Assembly: GCF_905196875.1 (NCBI RefSeq)
Contig: NZ_CAJJWO010000001.1
Coordinates: 1-64,000, forward strand
From: an uncultured Parabacteroides sp.
GTDB lineage: Bacteria > Bacteroidota > Bacteroidia > Bacteroidales > Tannerellaceae
Reading direction: 5' to 3'
Length of the DNA stretch: 64,000 nucleotides
Both the position numbers and the translations under genes were made by a program. Shown piece after piece: positions 9,115-17,791 of this stretch; position 1 is the first letter of the stretch, and every line of letters starts with the position of its first letter. Below the pieces are notes generated by a model. It was not told where the DNA came from. It made no database searches and worked only from the letters and a program-made list of their open reading frames with translations.

Positions 9115-12100
9115 TTAGAATGTAACATTTAAGCCAAACACAACCGATCTGGGTATCGGATAGCCACCATTCTGGCTAACACCATACTCAGGAGTAGCCA
9201 TATTCTTAGCTGCCGTGATATAACCCAGGTTCTGAGCTGTAACAGACACATTAACTTTACTCAAACCCGTCTTCAGAATCCAGTTCTGGGGCAATGTGTA
9301 TGCCATACTTACTTCACGGAAAGCGAGGTAATCACCACGATAGCAATTGATATCCGAAATTCTGTCATAATTACGCTTTCCTAAGAAGTCAGCCCAACCA
9401 TAAACAGGGTATTTTCCATTCGGGTTGGTTTCCGACCATGAATCTTTTACCAGAGAAATAGTATTGAATGTTCCCTGCATATTCCCCATGATCCAAGGTG
9501 TTTTAAAATCGTGTACCCAGAATCCAAGAGCATAGTCGAGGCGACAATTCAGTGACAAACCTTTCCAGGATGTATTGATATTAAAACCTCCTGTCCAGTG
9601 AGGAATCGTATTACCCAGCTTCACCCGATCATAATCGTCGATAACCCCATCATCATTTACATCGAGCCATTTAACATCACCAGCCTGTATAGGTAAACCC
9701 TTTTCTTTTTCAGCATCCGACATCTTAGCCCATGCATCAGGTCCATACAGAACCTTTGCGTCCGCACCATTCTCGGTATAAGTAGACCTGTCGATTAAGT
9801 TACCCGCAATTTCGCTCTCACTTTTATAAATGCCCAACGATTTAAAGCCGTAGATAACGCCATATTCTTGTCCTTCCTGATAGCCGCCAACCCATTTTTT
9901 CTCATAACTTCCGTCAGACAACTTATTACCGGTATAAACCTGATAAGCATCCTGCATATTATTCGGCAGACCATTATATGGTAATGATACTATTTTATTC
10001 TTATTATATGCCGTATTCATACTAACCGTAAATCTCCAATCTTTCGTGCGCAGGATATTGGCAGTAAGTTCCAACTCCATACCCTGGTTCTGTACTTCTC
10101 CGTTATTCGACAGGAAAGAAGAAACACCGCTATGAGAGGGTAATGTAATTTCCGCAAACTTATCTTGTGTATGTCTATTGTAGTAGGTAAAATTCAATAC
10201 GTACTTATTATTAAGAAAACCCAGATCCAAACCTGTTTCAAACGTATACGACTTTTCCCATCGCATGGTCGGATTAGGCAGATCATTCAACATCAAAGGA
10301 ACTTTACCGTTATAATTGGCAACAGTCTTTCCGTTTTTGTCTTTCATAATACCATAAGAGCCCTGAACGGTATAATAATCGAGTCCGGTTACAATATTGC
10401 CGTTGGCATCGAGCACTCCCGATACATTCCCATTAGCCCCATAGCTGGCACGCACCTTTGCATAAGAAAGTACATCCGCCATATCTTCCATAAAACTCTC
10501 TTTCGAGAAGACCCAACCTCCGGAAATACCGGGGAATGTTCCCCAACGATTATCTTTTGGCAATTTTGAATATCCGTCACGACGCAGAACCAGACTCAGC
10601 AAGTATTTAGATTTATAATCGTAATTTACTCTACCGAAAAATGAAAGAATACGCTGGCGGTAATGCCATGAATCAATTTGTCTTACACCGGAAGCTGTCG
10701 ATGTGTAATTCAGATCCTGAAAATCGGACAACGGCGAACCATAACCAGAAGCAGAGAAACCTTTCTTGTAAGAATCATAATATTCTACACCCAGCATGGC
10801 ATCCAGTGTATGATCCTGTAAGAAAGTAGTCTGATAATTCAAAATACCATTATATGTCTGATCCAATAAACGCTCATGTTTGTTGGATGTACTATGGTTG
10901 GTATCGTAGACTGGCCCGGTAGCTACAATATAATCGCCTTTAAAAAACTCGCGACTATCGTCAAAATAATACCAGGCTCCGGTAGCTTTAAAAGTCAGTC
11001 CCTTCATAATATTAAAAGTGAATGACTGGCTCATATTGAACTTATCGGTGTTATTATCGTAATTCAAAGCATCTTCATACACCTTTGCTGTGGTCCAACC
11101 ACGTGCGTAAGAAGCCACGGCAGGTCCGGCCAACCAATCACCGTCGGGACTTTTTACCCTGAAAGTAGGAGGTACGGATAATGTGGTACTAAAGAAATTT
11201 GTCTCACCGGCATATCCGGCAGCACCATCGTCCCATTTTGAATCGGTAAACGATAAAGAGGAATTGGAAGTCAGCCAGGGTTTGATTTTATAGTCGGCAT
11301 TGATGGTAAAGTTCAACCGGCGATACCAGTTATTCACAGCATTTCCTTCACTATGATTGTATCCCAGACTGGCATAATAATGTCCTTTATCATTTCCACC
11401 CGAAACACTCAGGTTGTAATCCTGCGAGATAGCTGGTGATTTGATATTATAATCCTTTAGCTGATTATCGGCATAGATAAGCTTCTGACCCGGATTAACA
11501 GGATCGTCCATTGTTTGCCAACCCTGTTTCAACAGGAAAGCCAGGTCGTCGGTATAATTCATTACGCCCCAAACAGCCGTATTATCTTTATTTCCGTTCA
11601 GTACATTCCCGTTAGCATCAAAATAGCGGTTACCCGTACCATAAGGCTGTGTACCGGAAAGCGTAGCATCACTAGCAAAGCCACGCCAGTTTCCCGATTG
11701 ATCCTGCCAGATATGAGAAGAACGATGAAAAGCCGAGCGCATATAATAAAGATAATCGTGCGCATCTAAAAATTCATACTGGCTATGAAAGAAATTCAAT
11801 CCGACTTTAGCACTTAGATTCACTTCCGTTCGACCTGCTGTTCCCTTCTTGGTCGTGACCAGGACAACTCCGTTGGATGCACGTGCCCCGTAAATTGCAG
11901 TAGCACCGGCATCTTTCATCACTTCCATCGATTCGATATCTTCGGGATTAACATCGCTCAACGATTCACGAACCGCTCCGTCGATAATAATTAAAGGCGA
12001 ACCGCTACCATCCAGGTTAGTTCCTCCACGTAGAACCAGTGTCGGTGTTGCATTCGGCTTACCGCTTGTCTGCTGCACTCTCAATCCGGCCACTGCTCCT

Positions 12101-12855
12101 GATAACGCCTGTGCAGGATTGGTATAAGTACCGTTGGCCAATACCGAGTTATCGACCTTGGCGATAGAGTTGGTCATTTTCGAGCGGAGTTGCGTTCCAC
12201 CATAACCGGTGATGACCACTTCTTCTAATGTTTTGTTATCTTCTCTGAGAGATACCTTCAAAAAATGGTTTTGTCCCACCGGCAAAGTCTGCGTTATATA
12301 ACCGATATACGAGATTATCAGCTTCGCACCTTTATCGACTTGCAAACTAAATTGCCCGTCGATATCGGTTATGGTTCCGTTGGTCGTTCCATCCTCTATG
12401 ATGTTAGCACCGATAATAGCCTCCCCCTTTATGTCGGTTACGATACCTTTTATCGTAACCTTTTCCTGTTGTACGACCTGATTTACCCGGACAGTCTTAA
12501 CTTCCGCTTTGCGGATCATTACCTGCCGGTTGCGGATATTATATTCCAGGTTCGTACCGGAAAAAATTTGTTTAAGAATCTCTTCTACTGGCTTATTGTG
12601 TACATCTACGTTTACACGGTGGGACAGATCGAGATCCGTATCGTAGATAAAAATAAACTGACTATTCTTTTCAATCCACTCCACAACACTTTTCAGCGTT
12701 TGGTTTTCCATGGAAATGGTGAAATTGGTTTGTTCTGCATAAGTCAGTTCGCTATTGTTGGCATTAGAATTGCCGGAAAATGTTAAAAAAATCGCCAAAC
12801 TCATACATTTTGTGAAATCAGGCATGAGTTTTATTCTATTTATATTCTTTTTCAT
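9115..12855 (-). CDS. SusC/RagA-family TonB-dependent outer-membrane transporter with STN domain, PUL 1
   Basis: Outer-membrane importer of 1246 residues. After the export signal it carries an STN (secretin/TonB N-terminal) domain (about 46-115; FTISMENQTLKSVVEWIEK), a carboxypeptidase-regulatory-like domain (about 135-205; KGIVTDIKGEAIIGANI), a TonB-dependent plug (about 215-335; EEVVITGYGG, then GATAIYGARASNGVVLVTTK) and the long beta-barrel ending in VVFGLNVTF. An STN domain marks transducer-type SusC proteins that signal through a FecR anti-sigma factor, matching the fecR/sigma pair just upstream. The 143-nt gap from fecR holds a hairpin at 12908-12940. Confidence 0.95.
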   Translation of the reverse strand: MKKNINRIKLMPDFTKCMSLAIFLTFSGNSNANNSELTYAEQTNFTISMENQTLKSVVEWIEKNSQFIFIYDTDLDLSHRVNVDVHNKPVEEILKQIFSGTNLEYNIRNRQVMIRKAEVKTVRVNQVVQQEKVTIKGIVTDIKGEAIIGANIIEDGTTNGTITDIDGQFSLQVDKGAKLIISYIGYITQTLPVGQNHFLKVSLREDNKTLEEVVITGYGGTQLRSKMTNSIAKVDNSVLANGTYTNPAQALSGAVAGLRVQQTSGKPNATPTLVLRGGTNLDGSGSPLIIIDGAVRESLSDVNPEDIESMEVMKDAGATAIYGARASNGVVLVTTKKGTAGRTEVNLSAKVGLNFFHSQYEFLDAHDYLYYMRSAFHRSSHIWQDQSGNWRGFASDATLSGTQPYGTGNRYFDANGNVLNGNKDNTAVWGVMNYTDDLAFLLKQGWQTMDDPVNPGQKLIYADNQLKDYNIKSPAISQDYNLSVSGGNDKGHYYASLGYNHSEGNAVNNWYRRLNFTINADYKIKPWLTSNSSLSFTDSKWDDGAAGYAGETNFFSTTLSVPPTFRVKSPDGDWLAGPAVASYARGWTTAKVYEDALNYDNNTDKFNMSQSFTFNIMKGLTFKATGAWYYFDDSREFFKGDYIVATGPVYDTNHSTSNKHERLLDQTYNGILNYQTTFLQDHTLDAMLGVEYYDSYKKGFSASGYGSPLSDFQDLNYTSTASGVRQIDSWHYRQRILSFFGRVNYDYKSKYLLSLVLRRDGYSKLPKDNRWGTFPGISGGWVFSKESFMEDMADVLSYAKVRASYGANGNVSGVLDANGNIVTGLDYYTVQGSYGIMKDKNGKTVANYNGKVPLMLNDLPNPTMRWEKSYTFETGLDLGFLNNKYVLNFTYYNRHTQDKFAEITLPSHSGVSSFLSNNGEVQNQGMELELTANILRTKDWRFTVSMNTAYNKNKIVSLPYNGLPNNMQDAYQVYTGNKLSDGSYEKKWVGGYQEGQEYGVIYGFKSLGIYKSESEIAGNLIDRSTYTENGADAKVLYGPDAWAKMSDAEKEKGLPIQAGDVKWLDVNDDGVIDDYDRVKLGNTIPHWTGGFNINTSWKGLSLNCRLDYALGFWVHDFKTPWIMGNMQGTFNTISLVKDSWSETNPNGKYPVYGWADFLGKRNYDRISDINCYRGDYLAFREVSMAYTLPQNWILKTGLSKVNVSVTAQNLGYITAAKNMATPEYGVSQNGGYPIPRSVVFGLNVTF

Positions 12856-12907
12856 ATATTCGATTGTTTTTTCTATTATTTCGAGGAAAATAATTAGATC
12901 ACTTTCT

Positions 12908-12940
12908 AAACCAGGTAGTACTGCAAATACTATCTGGTTT
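12908..12940. other. Stem-loop in the fecR-susC gap of PUL 1
   Basis: Thirteen-base arms (12908-12920 and 12928-12940) that pair with one mismatch around a 7-nt loop. There is no U tract on the minus strand, so it is more likely a leader structure or protein-binding site than an intrinsic terminator. PUL 2 has a comparable stem-loop in the same gap (30751-30782). Confidence 0.45.
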
Positions 12941-12998
12941 GTTCATTCTACTACTTTTTCACTTATATCATAGGCAACAAATGTTTTTATGGTTCATA

Positions 12999-14084
12999 CT
13001 ATTTTTTAAGGCTCACATATATTTCTTTCGATTCGTTCATTGTATATTTTAAAGGAAATGACAAACAAAGATTATCCAACACATCTTTGATATCGGGAAG
13101 CAGATCCAGTTTGCCGGTAATCGACATGGCTGCCACTCCTGACGTATACTGAATCCGGTAACCATAATACAAGGCCAACTTACTGAAAACCTCATCGAGA
13201 TGCTTCTGACCTATTTTAAGCATGTTTTCTTTCCAACTGATATACTCTGAAACATCCACTTCGCGTACCTGCGTTTGATTTCCTTTAATGTCGATCAGTT
13301 GGTTCGGCTTCAATTGCACTTCGTGCTTGTCTTCCGTAGTCACCACGACACTTCCCTGTACCAGCACAACCGATGCAGAAGCCTCTTTTCCATAGGCCGA
13401 AACATTGAAGGATGTGCCCAACACACGGATATCAAATCCTTTTGTCTTGACTATAAACGGACGATGGGGGTTCTTCGTCACATCCAGATATACTTCGCCT
13501 TCTACCAGTATTTCGCGTTTATCATCCGCAAACACTGCCGGATAAATAACCTTGGTACCGGAATTTATATACATTTTCGTCCCATCTGAAAAGACGATGT
13601 CCACCCGCTTACCATCGGGTACGACAATTTTATGCATTTCATTTTTAAGAACAGGCGCTTCCGCTGTCTGATTATCCAAAACATATTGTCCAAGGTTTAA
13701 ACTATCACCCGCATCATATTTCAGAAAGGATTCGTTTTTAAGGTTCACCGCCTGATTTCCGGCTACCAGAATTACTTCTCCATTATTTATTGTCGTTGTA
13801 TCGTTCAATAAAGCGATGTCTAATCCGGAAGGGACATCAGTATCGGCTATCCACCAGGTTGTAGCAAACAGTAGTGCGACAACGGCTGCAGCAGAAGCAG
13901 CCCACCAATAAAGCCGGCGCAACTTCGAACGCGACCGGATCTCCTTCACCTGCCCCATCACAAGCCGGAAAGAATCGTCGATTTCGCGGTCGTCAACCAT
14001 GTCGGCTTTCCGAATCCGTTCGGTCAGGCTACGACTTGTCTGTAGAAACTCGTCCGGAGCGTATGTCGGTTTATTTTTTTTCAT
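12999..14084 (-). CDS. FecR-family anti-sigma factor, PUL 1
   Basis: Inner-membrane anti-sigma regulator of 361 residues. The cytoplasmic N-terminal part (about 1-75) would bind the ECF sigma factor. One membrane segment follows (about 77-97; WWAASAAAVVALLFATTWW), then a periplasmic FecR domain (about 150-250; VPDGKRVDIVFSDGTKMYIN, GEVYLDVTKNPHRPFIVKT) and a C-terminal DUF4974/STN-like domain (about 285-360) expected to touch the STN domain of SusC. It lies between sigma and susC on the same strand, 75 nt after the sigma gene. Despite the name, nothing here points to iron. Confidence 0.92.
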   Translation of the reverse strand: MKKNKPTYAPDEFLQTSRSLTERIRKADMVDDREIDDSFRLVMGQVKEIRSRSKLRRLYWWAASAAAVVALLFATTWWIADTDVPSGLDIALLNDTTTINNGEVILVAGNQAVNLKNESFLKYDAGDSLNLGQYVLDNQTAEAPVLKNEMHKIVVPDGKRVDIVFSDGTKMYINSGTKVIYPAVFADDKREILVEGEVYLDVTKNPHRPFIVKTKGFDIRVLGTSFNVSAYGKEASASVVLVQGSVVVTTEDKHEVQLKPNQLIDIKGNQTQVREVDVSEYISWKENMLKIGQKHLDEVFSKLALYYGYRIQYTSGVAAMSITGKLDLLPDIKDVLDNLCLSFPLKYTMNESKEIYVSLKK

Positions 14085-14159
14085 ACTGCACTTCTTTAAT
14101 AGGAAAACGGTGCAGGGGAAAAAACATACTCAAAAAAAGAAAAGAAAATATCAATCAGA

Positions 14160-14732
14160 TTAATTTTTTTCGCCATCACCGGAAAAGAAATATTCACGCA
14201 GATGGACTAACGTCCGTGACAAAAGATTCCGGCATGATTGCAAATTCATTCCGAGAATAACCATGATTTCCTTATAACTTAGTTCTCTTATATAATATAG
14301 GTATAGGATTTCACGCTGGCGGGTTGATAAAGAGGCGATGGCCGCGGCCAATCTCTTCTCATTAATTACGTCTGTATCATCTTTTGCAAATAAAGAATTG
14401 ATAATTTCTTCATTTAGCGAAAAAAAGTCCTGGTATTCCTCGATCGTCTCCATCCGACGTGAAGACTGAATAGCGTCGAGCAGTTTATTTCTGAAAGCGC
14501 AAAGCAAATAGGCCTCTGGATTATCGGTAGGGTGCAAATTCTTACAGTTCAGAATAAGTTTAACGAAAAGGTCCTGAATCGTATCGATCACCAGTTCACG
14601 ATTTCCAACCATACGGATGCCATATGCATACAATGAAGAATAGAAGCGACGATAGATTTTTCCAAAAGCCATCTCATCCCCCTGTAGAAAGTCGTTCCAA
14701 CATTCAACATCTTTGTGTCTTGTTTCATCCAT
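14160..14732 (-). CDS. ECF-type RNA polymerase sigma factor, PUL 1
   Basis: Extracytoplasmic-function sigma-70 of 190 residues with region 2 (about 25-95; IDTIQDLFVKLILN) and a region 4 helix-turn-helix (about 130-185; LSTRQREILYLYYIRELSYK). It is the first gene of the sigma-fecR-susCD-hydrolase unit and should direct transcription of susCD once FecR is relieved by ligand uptake through SusC (known for this architecture). A housekeeping-type promoter lies at 14798-14827. Confidence 0.93.
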   Translation of the reverse strand: MDETRHKDVECWNDFLQGDEMAFGKIYRRFYSSLYAYGIRMVGNRELVIDTIQDLFVKLILNCKNLHPTDNPEAYLLCAFRNKLLDAIQSSRRMETIEEYQDFFSLNEEIINSLFAKDDTDVINEKRLAAAIASLSTRQREILYLYYIRELSYKEIMVILGMNLQSCRNLLSRTLVHLREYFFSGDGEKN

Positions 14733-14797
14733 AGTATTATCTCATCGTCTCCCTTCTTGAATATCATTCCGATAACGGAAAGATCAGTAGATAAACA

Positions 14798-14827
14798 CAA
14801 ATATAGTTATAGTTTCTACAAAACAAA
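14798..14827 (-). promoter_or_regulatory. Promoter of the PUL 1 sigma gene
   Basis: On the minus strand TTTG (14827-14824), an 18-nt spacer and TATATTTG (14805-14798) fit the Bacteroides promoter consensus. The start would be about 60 nt upstream of the ATG at 14732. Confidence 0.55.
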
Positions 14828-14934
14828 ACCTCTAATAAAATAATTTTAATATATAAGAAGCATTTTGGACTATTATTGCATATATAAACGAAGATAAATA
14901 ATATATTTCTATTAATAAACAAGACGAAACACAA

Positions 14935-15000
14935 AGAACGCAGACTCATACAAATACTATTAATTTTTCAATTAATAGTATTTGTATGAGTCTGCGTTCT
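14935..15000. other. Perfect 66-nt inverted repeat (31-bp stem, 4-nt loop)
   Basis: Positions 14935-14965 are the exact reverse complement of 14970-15000, with only TTTC in the loop. It lies 50 nt behind the ExuT-like gene (stop at 15051) and about 200 nt upstream of the sigma gene on the same strand, so blocking read-through into PUL 1 is the simplest role. The stem is much longer than a usual terminator and is followed by only a weak T-rich stretch. Apart from the two genes' promoters and this structure, I see nothing else in the 318-nt gap. Confidence 0.9.
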
Positions 15001-15050
15001 GTTTATACAGTCCGTTTTGTCAATGTTTCTTAGCGGGGCTGCTATTTGTT

Positions 15051-16493
15051 TTATTCAAGTGTAATTACTTTATACTTAGGAACTAATGTTTTCATGATCA
15101 CCCATCCGATCAGATAAGCGACAGAGCATACACAGAAGATAATGAAATATCCGGCCGGTTTGCCTTCAAACCCCATAAAGGTCATATGAGTTTCATCGGC
15201 GTAAACAAACAGGTTGCCGGCCACCTTTTGCAATATCATCGAACCGACACCACCAGCCATACCACCGATGCCTGTAATACTTGCAATCGCTGATTTCGGG
15301 AACATATCACCTACTGTAGAGAAAATGTTAGCCGACCAGGACTGGTGGGCTGCACCACCGATACCGATCAAAATAACCGGGAACCAGGGAGAAATAGTGC
15401 CTAACGGCTGTGCCAACAATACCACTAACGGGAAAAAGGCAAAGATCAACATCGCTTTCATACGGGCGGCATACGGATTCATTCCGGTACGGTTGATAAA
15501 TATTGTCGGAAGTTTACCTCCATAAATAGAGAGCATCGTTATTGCATATAAGGTAAAGATCAAAGCCATTCCCAGGGGATCAGACGTTTTAATACCGAAC
15601 TGTGTATTCAGATAAGAAGGTGTCCAGAAAAGGAAGAACCACCATACACCGTCCGTCATAAATTTACCGGCAATGAACGACCACGTCTGCTTATAACTGA
15701 AACATTGCAAAAAACCTATTTTCTTCTCTTCTTCCTCTGTTTTTGCGATACCGCCATCTTCATCCTTGTCCTGCTCAATATAAGCCAATTCGGCTGCATT
15801 TACATGTTTACTTTTATTAGGAGTAGTGTACATGAATACCCACATTCCCATCCAGATAAAACCGAGTGCACCGATCACGATAAAAGCCATTTCCCAACCC
15901 AGCCATTTAGCCAACGGCGGAATAGATAACGGAGCAATCAAGGCACCGATAGAGGCACCGGCATTAAATATAGAAGTAGCATAAGCGCGGTCTTTCTTTG
16001 GAAAATACTCAGCTGTTACCTTAATAGCCGCCGGGAAGTTTCCGGCTTCACCCAATGCCAATACACAGCGGGCAACCAAGAAGCAATACATACTGACGGT
16101 AGCCAGAACCACTACCACATCACCCGTTGCAGCGATCAGTTCGGCAGCACTGTTCATCCCAACATAATGTTCTGTTACGATACCGCAACCGGCATGCATA
16201 CAGGCACCTACCGACCAAACACCGATCGACCAAAGATATCCTTTTTTTGTCCCCAGCCAATCGATAAAACGACCGGCGAATAACATACAAATAGCATATA
16301 CAATAGAAAATACAGATGTGATCGTTCCATAATGAGATTCGTTCCAATGGAATTCGGGTTTGATAAATTCGTCCCAGGTTAGTGATAAGACCTGACGGTC
16401 GAGATAATTTACTGTCGTTGCGAAAAATAACATCGCACAGATTGTCCATCTGTACTGGGTCATTTTCTGACCCACATTGCCTAATGTGCTCAT
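15051..16493 (-). CDS. MFS transporter, ExuT-like hexuronate/sugar-acid importer (ACS family)
   Basis: Inner-membrane proton-coupled importer of 480 residues with about 12 membrane segments. The N-terminal pattern TTVNYLDRQVLSL is typical of anion:cation symporters such as ExuT (hexuronates) and related aldonate carriers, and LALGEAGNFPAAIKVTAEYF matches the conserved loop region of that family. It follows the LacI gene on the same strand but has its own promoter. With UxaB and UxaA nearby, likely substrates are D-galacturonate, D-glucuronate or L-galactonate (inference); no uxaC is present in the window. Confidence 0.85.
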   Translation of the reverse strand: MSTLGNVGQKMTQYRWTICAMLFFATTVNYLDRQVLSLTWDEFIKPEFHWNESHYGTITSVFSIVYAICMLFAGRFIDWLGTKKGYLWSIGVWSVGACMHAGCGIVTEHYVGMNSAAELIAATGDVVVVLATVSMYCFLVARCVLALGEAGNFPAAIKVTAEYFPKKDRAYATSIFNAGASIGALIAPLSIPPLAKWLGWEMAFIVIGALGFIWMGMWVFMYTTPNKSKHVNAAELAYIEQDKDEDGGIAKTEEEEKKIGFLQCFSYKQTWSFIAGKFMTDGVWWFFLFWTPSYLNTQFGIKTSDPLGMALIFTLYAITMLSIYGGKLPTIFINRTGMNPYAARMKAMLIFAFFPLVVLLAQPLGTISPWFPVILIGIGGAAHQSWSANIFSTVGDMFPKSAIASITGIGGMAGGVGSMILQKVAGNLFVYADETHMTFMGFEGKPAGYFIIFCVCSVAYLIGWVIMKTLVPKYKVITLE

Positions 16494-16520
16494 TTCTTAC
16501 TGGTTTTTCATGATTTGCGG

Positions 16521-16550
16521 CAAATATATATCATTTTTTTTAATTACAAA
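16521..16550 (-). promoter_or_regulatory. Promoter of the ExuT-like transporter gene
   Basis: On the minus strand TTTG (16550-16547), an 18-nt spacer and TATATTTG (16528-16521), 27 nt upstream of the ATG at 16493. Confidence 0.6.
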
Positions 16551-16611
16551 GCATATTGTGTGTGCGAATACATGGTAATTTATATTTAATAATAAATCTA
16601 TTTAAGGTAGA

Positions 16612-17628
16612 TTATCTTTTTCGGGAAGTTTCACGCACCGATAAATGAGTAGGTACGACGATCTGTCGGGGCTTCTCCCGTTTCTTTATCTGCTTGAGGA
16701 GTAAATTACAGCATTCCTCTCCCATCTTATAGGTCTGATGAGTGACAGCAGTCAAGGCAGGCTCCACATAATTGGAATGAAGCTCATCCGTATAACCGAT
16801 CAGAGCGATATCAGCAGGGATACAGAACTGATGCTTTTTGATTTCCTTCATCGCAGCAAAAGCGAGTGTGTCGTTCATCGCCAGGATTGCATCCGGCGGT
16901 TTCGGCAGTGAAAGTAACCGGCAACAACCTTCCCGTCCCTCATCATAAGTCATCTTCTTACAGACAATCAAATCATTTTCCACCGACAAGCCTTGTTCTT
17001 TCAGAGCTTCCAGATACCCGTCGCGACGTTGTCGCACGATTGCCAGATGATCGGAACCACCCAGAAAAGCAACTCGCTTCGATCCGGTTTGCAACAGATG
17101 CAGAGTAGCCATCCGCGCCGACTCCATATTATCCGCCACAACTGAAGGAATATCGTTAGGCATACACACACGGTCGAAAAAGACCAATGGGATATCCATA
17201 TCAGACAATGAAAGGAAATGAGAATAGTCTATCGTCTCCTGCGAAAGACAAGCCAGTATTCCCTCCACTCGCATGTTCACCAGGTCCTCCACACAATGAA
17301 GTTCCTGTTCATATTGTTCATAAGAAGAGGTGATGATCACAGAATAGCCATGCTCCCGCGCTATATCATTAATGCCACTGATAATGGAAGAATAGAAATG
17401 AGTTACCAGGTCAGGCACGATAATGCCTATTATACGCGGAGTATTTTTCAACAAACTGAGCGCAAACGGGTTAGGACGATAATTCCACTGCTCGGCAAGT
17501 GCCTTTACACGCTCACGCATTTCGGGGCTGATCTCGTAGCTGTCGTTCAGTGCCCGCGAGACGGTCGAAACGGAAACTCCCAATTCGTTTGCGAGGTCTT
17601 TCAGTGATATGTGTCTTTTCCTGGCCAT
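16612..17628 (-). CDS. LacI-family transcriptional regulator of the sugar-acid block
   Basis: DNA-binding repressor/activator of 338 residues. The N-terminal LacI helix-turn-helix (ISLKDLANELGVSVSTVSRA, about 5-25) is followed by the hinge (YRPNPFALSLLKN) and a periplasmic-binding-like sensor domain (about 65-335; IIGIIVPDLVTHFYSSIISG, GYTDELHSNYVEPALT). It is divergent from the L-galactose-type operon, and a perfect 18-bp palindrome typical of LacI operators lies in the shared gap at 17695-17712. It probably controls that operon and perhaps itself and the exuT-like gene. The inducer is likely a pathway sugar or sugar acid (inference). A -7 box TATATTTG lies at 17654-17647 on the minus strand. 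Confidence 0.92.
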   Translation of the reverse strand: MARKRHISLKDLANELGVSVSTVSRALNDSYEISPEMRERVKALAEQWNYRPNPFALSLLKNTPRIIGIIVPDLVTHFYSSIISGINDIAREHGYSVIITSSYEQYEQELHCVEDLVNMRVEGILACLSQETIDYSHFLSLSDMDIPLVFFDRVCMPNDIPSVVADNMESARMATLHLLQTGSKRVAFLGGSDHLAIVRQRRDGYLEALKEQGLSVENDLIVCKKMTYDEGREGCCRLLSLPKPPDAILAMNDTLAFAAMKEIKKHQFCIPADIALIGYTDELHSNYVEPALTAVTHQTYKMGEECCNLLLKQIKKREKPRQIVVPTHLSVRETSRKR

Positions 17629-17694
17629 CCGGTTTATTCAGTGACACAAATATAAGATTTTTCTGATAGCCAAGGTTCGATTCTTCTCTTTTAT

Positions 17695-17712
17695 TACGCA
17701 AACGTTTGCGTA
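17695..17712. promoter_or_regulatory. LacI-type operator, perfect palindrome
   Basis: TACGCAAACGTTTGCGTA is a perfect 18-bp palindrome with the central CG and the AAACGTTT core common to LacI/GalR/PurR-family operators. It is upstream of the -7 boxes of both divergent transcripts (17654-17647 minus, 17756-17763 plus). That position is compatible with activation or looping as well as repression. Confidence 0.75.
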
Positions 17713-17755
17713 GATTTTTTCATGTAACAGGGTTATAATCAACATATAAAAGCTA

Positions 17756-17763
17756 TACATTTG
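17756..17763 (+). promoter_or_regulatory. -7 box of the L-galactose-type operon
   Basis: TACATTTG fits TAnnTTTG, 28 nt upstream of the ATG at 17792. No clear TTTG -33 box is present at 19-21 nt, which would suit an activated promoter. Confidence 0.5.
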
Positions 17764-17791
17764 GCTCCTGACAACTTTAATCATACAAATT

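Noticed and set aside
12265..12786. 173-residue frame opposite susC
   Set aside because: It lies wholly inside the well-supported susC coding region and shows no recognisable protein feature.
12999..14732. Iron-citrate (Fec) uptake locus
   Set aside because: FecR and ECF sigma genes here precede SusC/SusD rather than a siderophore receptor with ABC transporter; this is the usual PUL control unit.
14935..15000. Invertible promoter (phase-variable switch)
   Set aside because: Bacteroides switches have inverted repeats around a segment of about 100 bp or more; here the loop is only 4 nt and no invertase gene is present.
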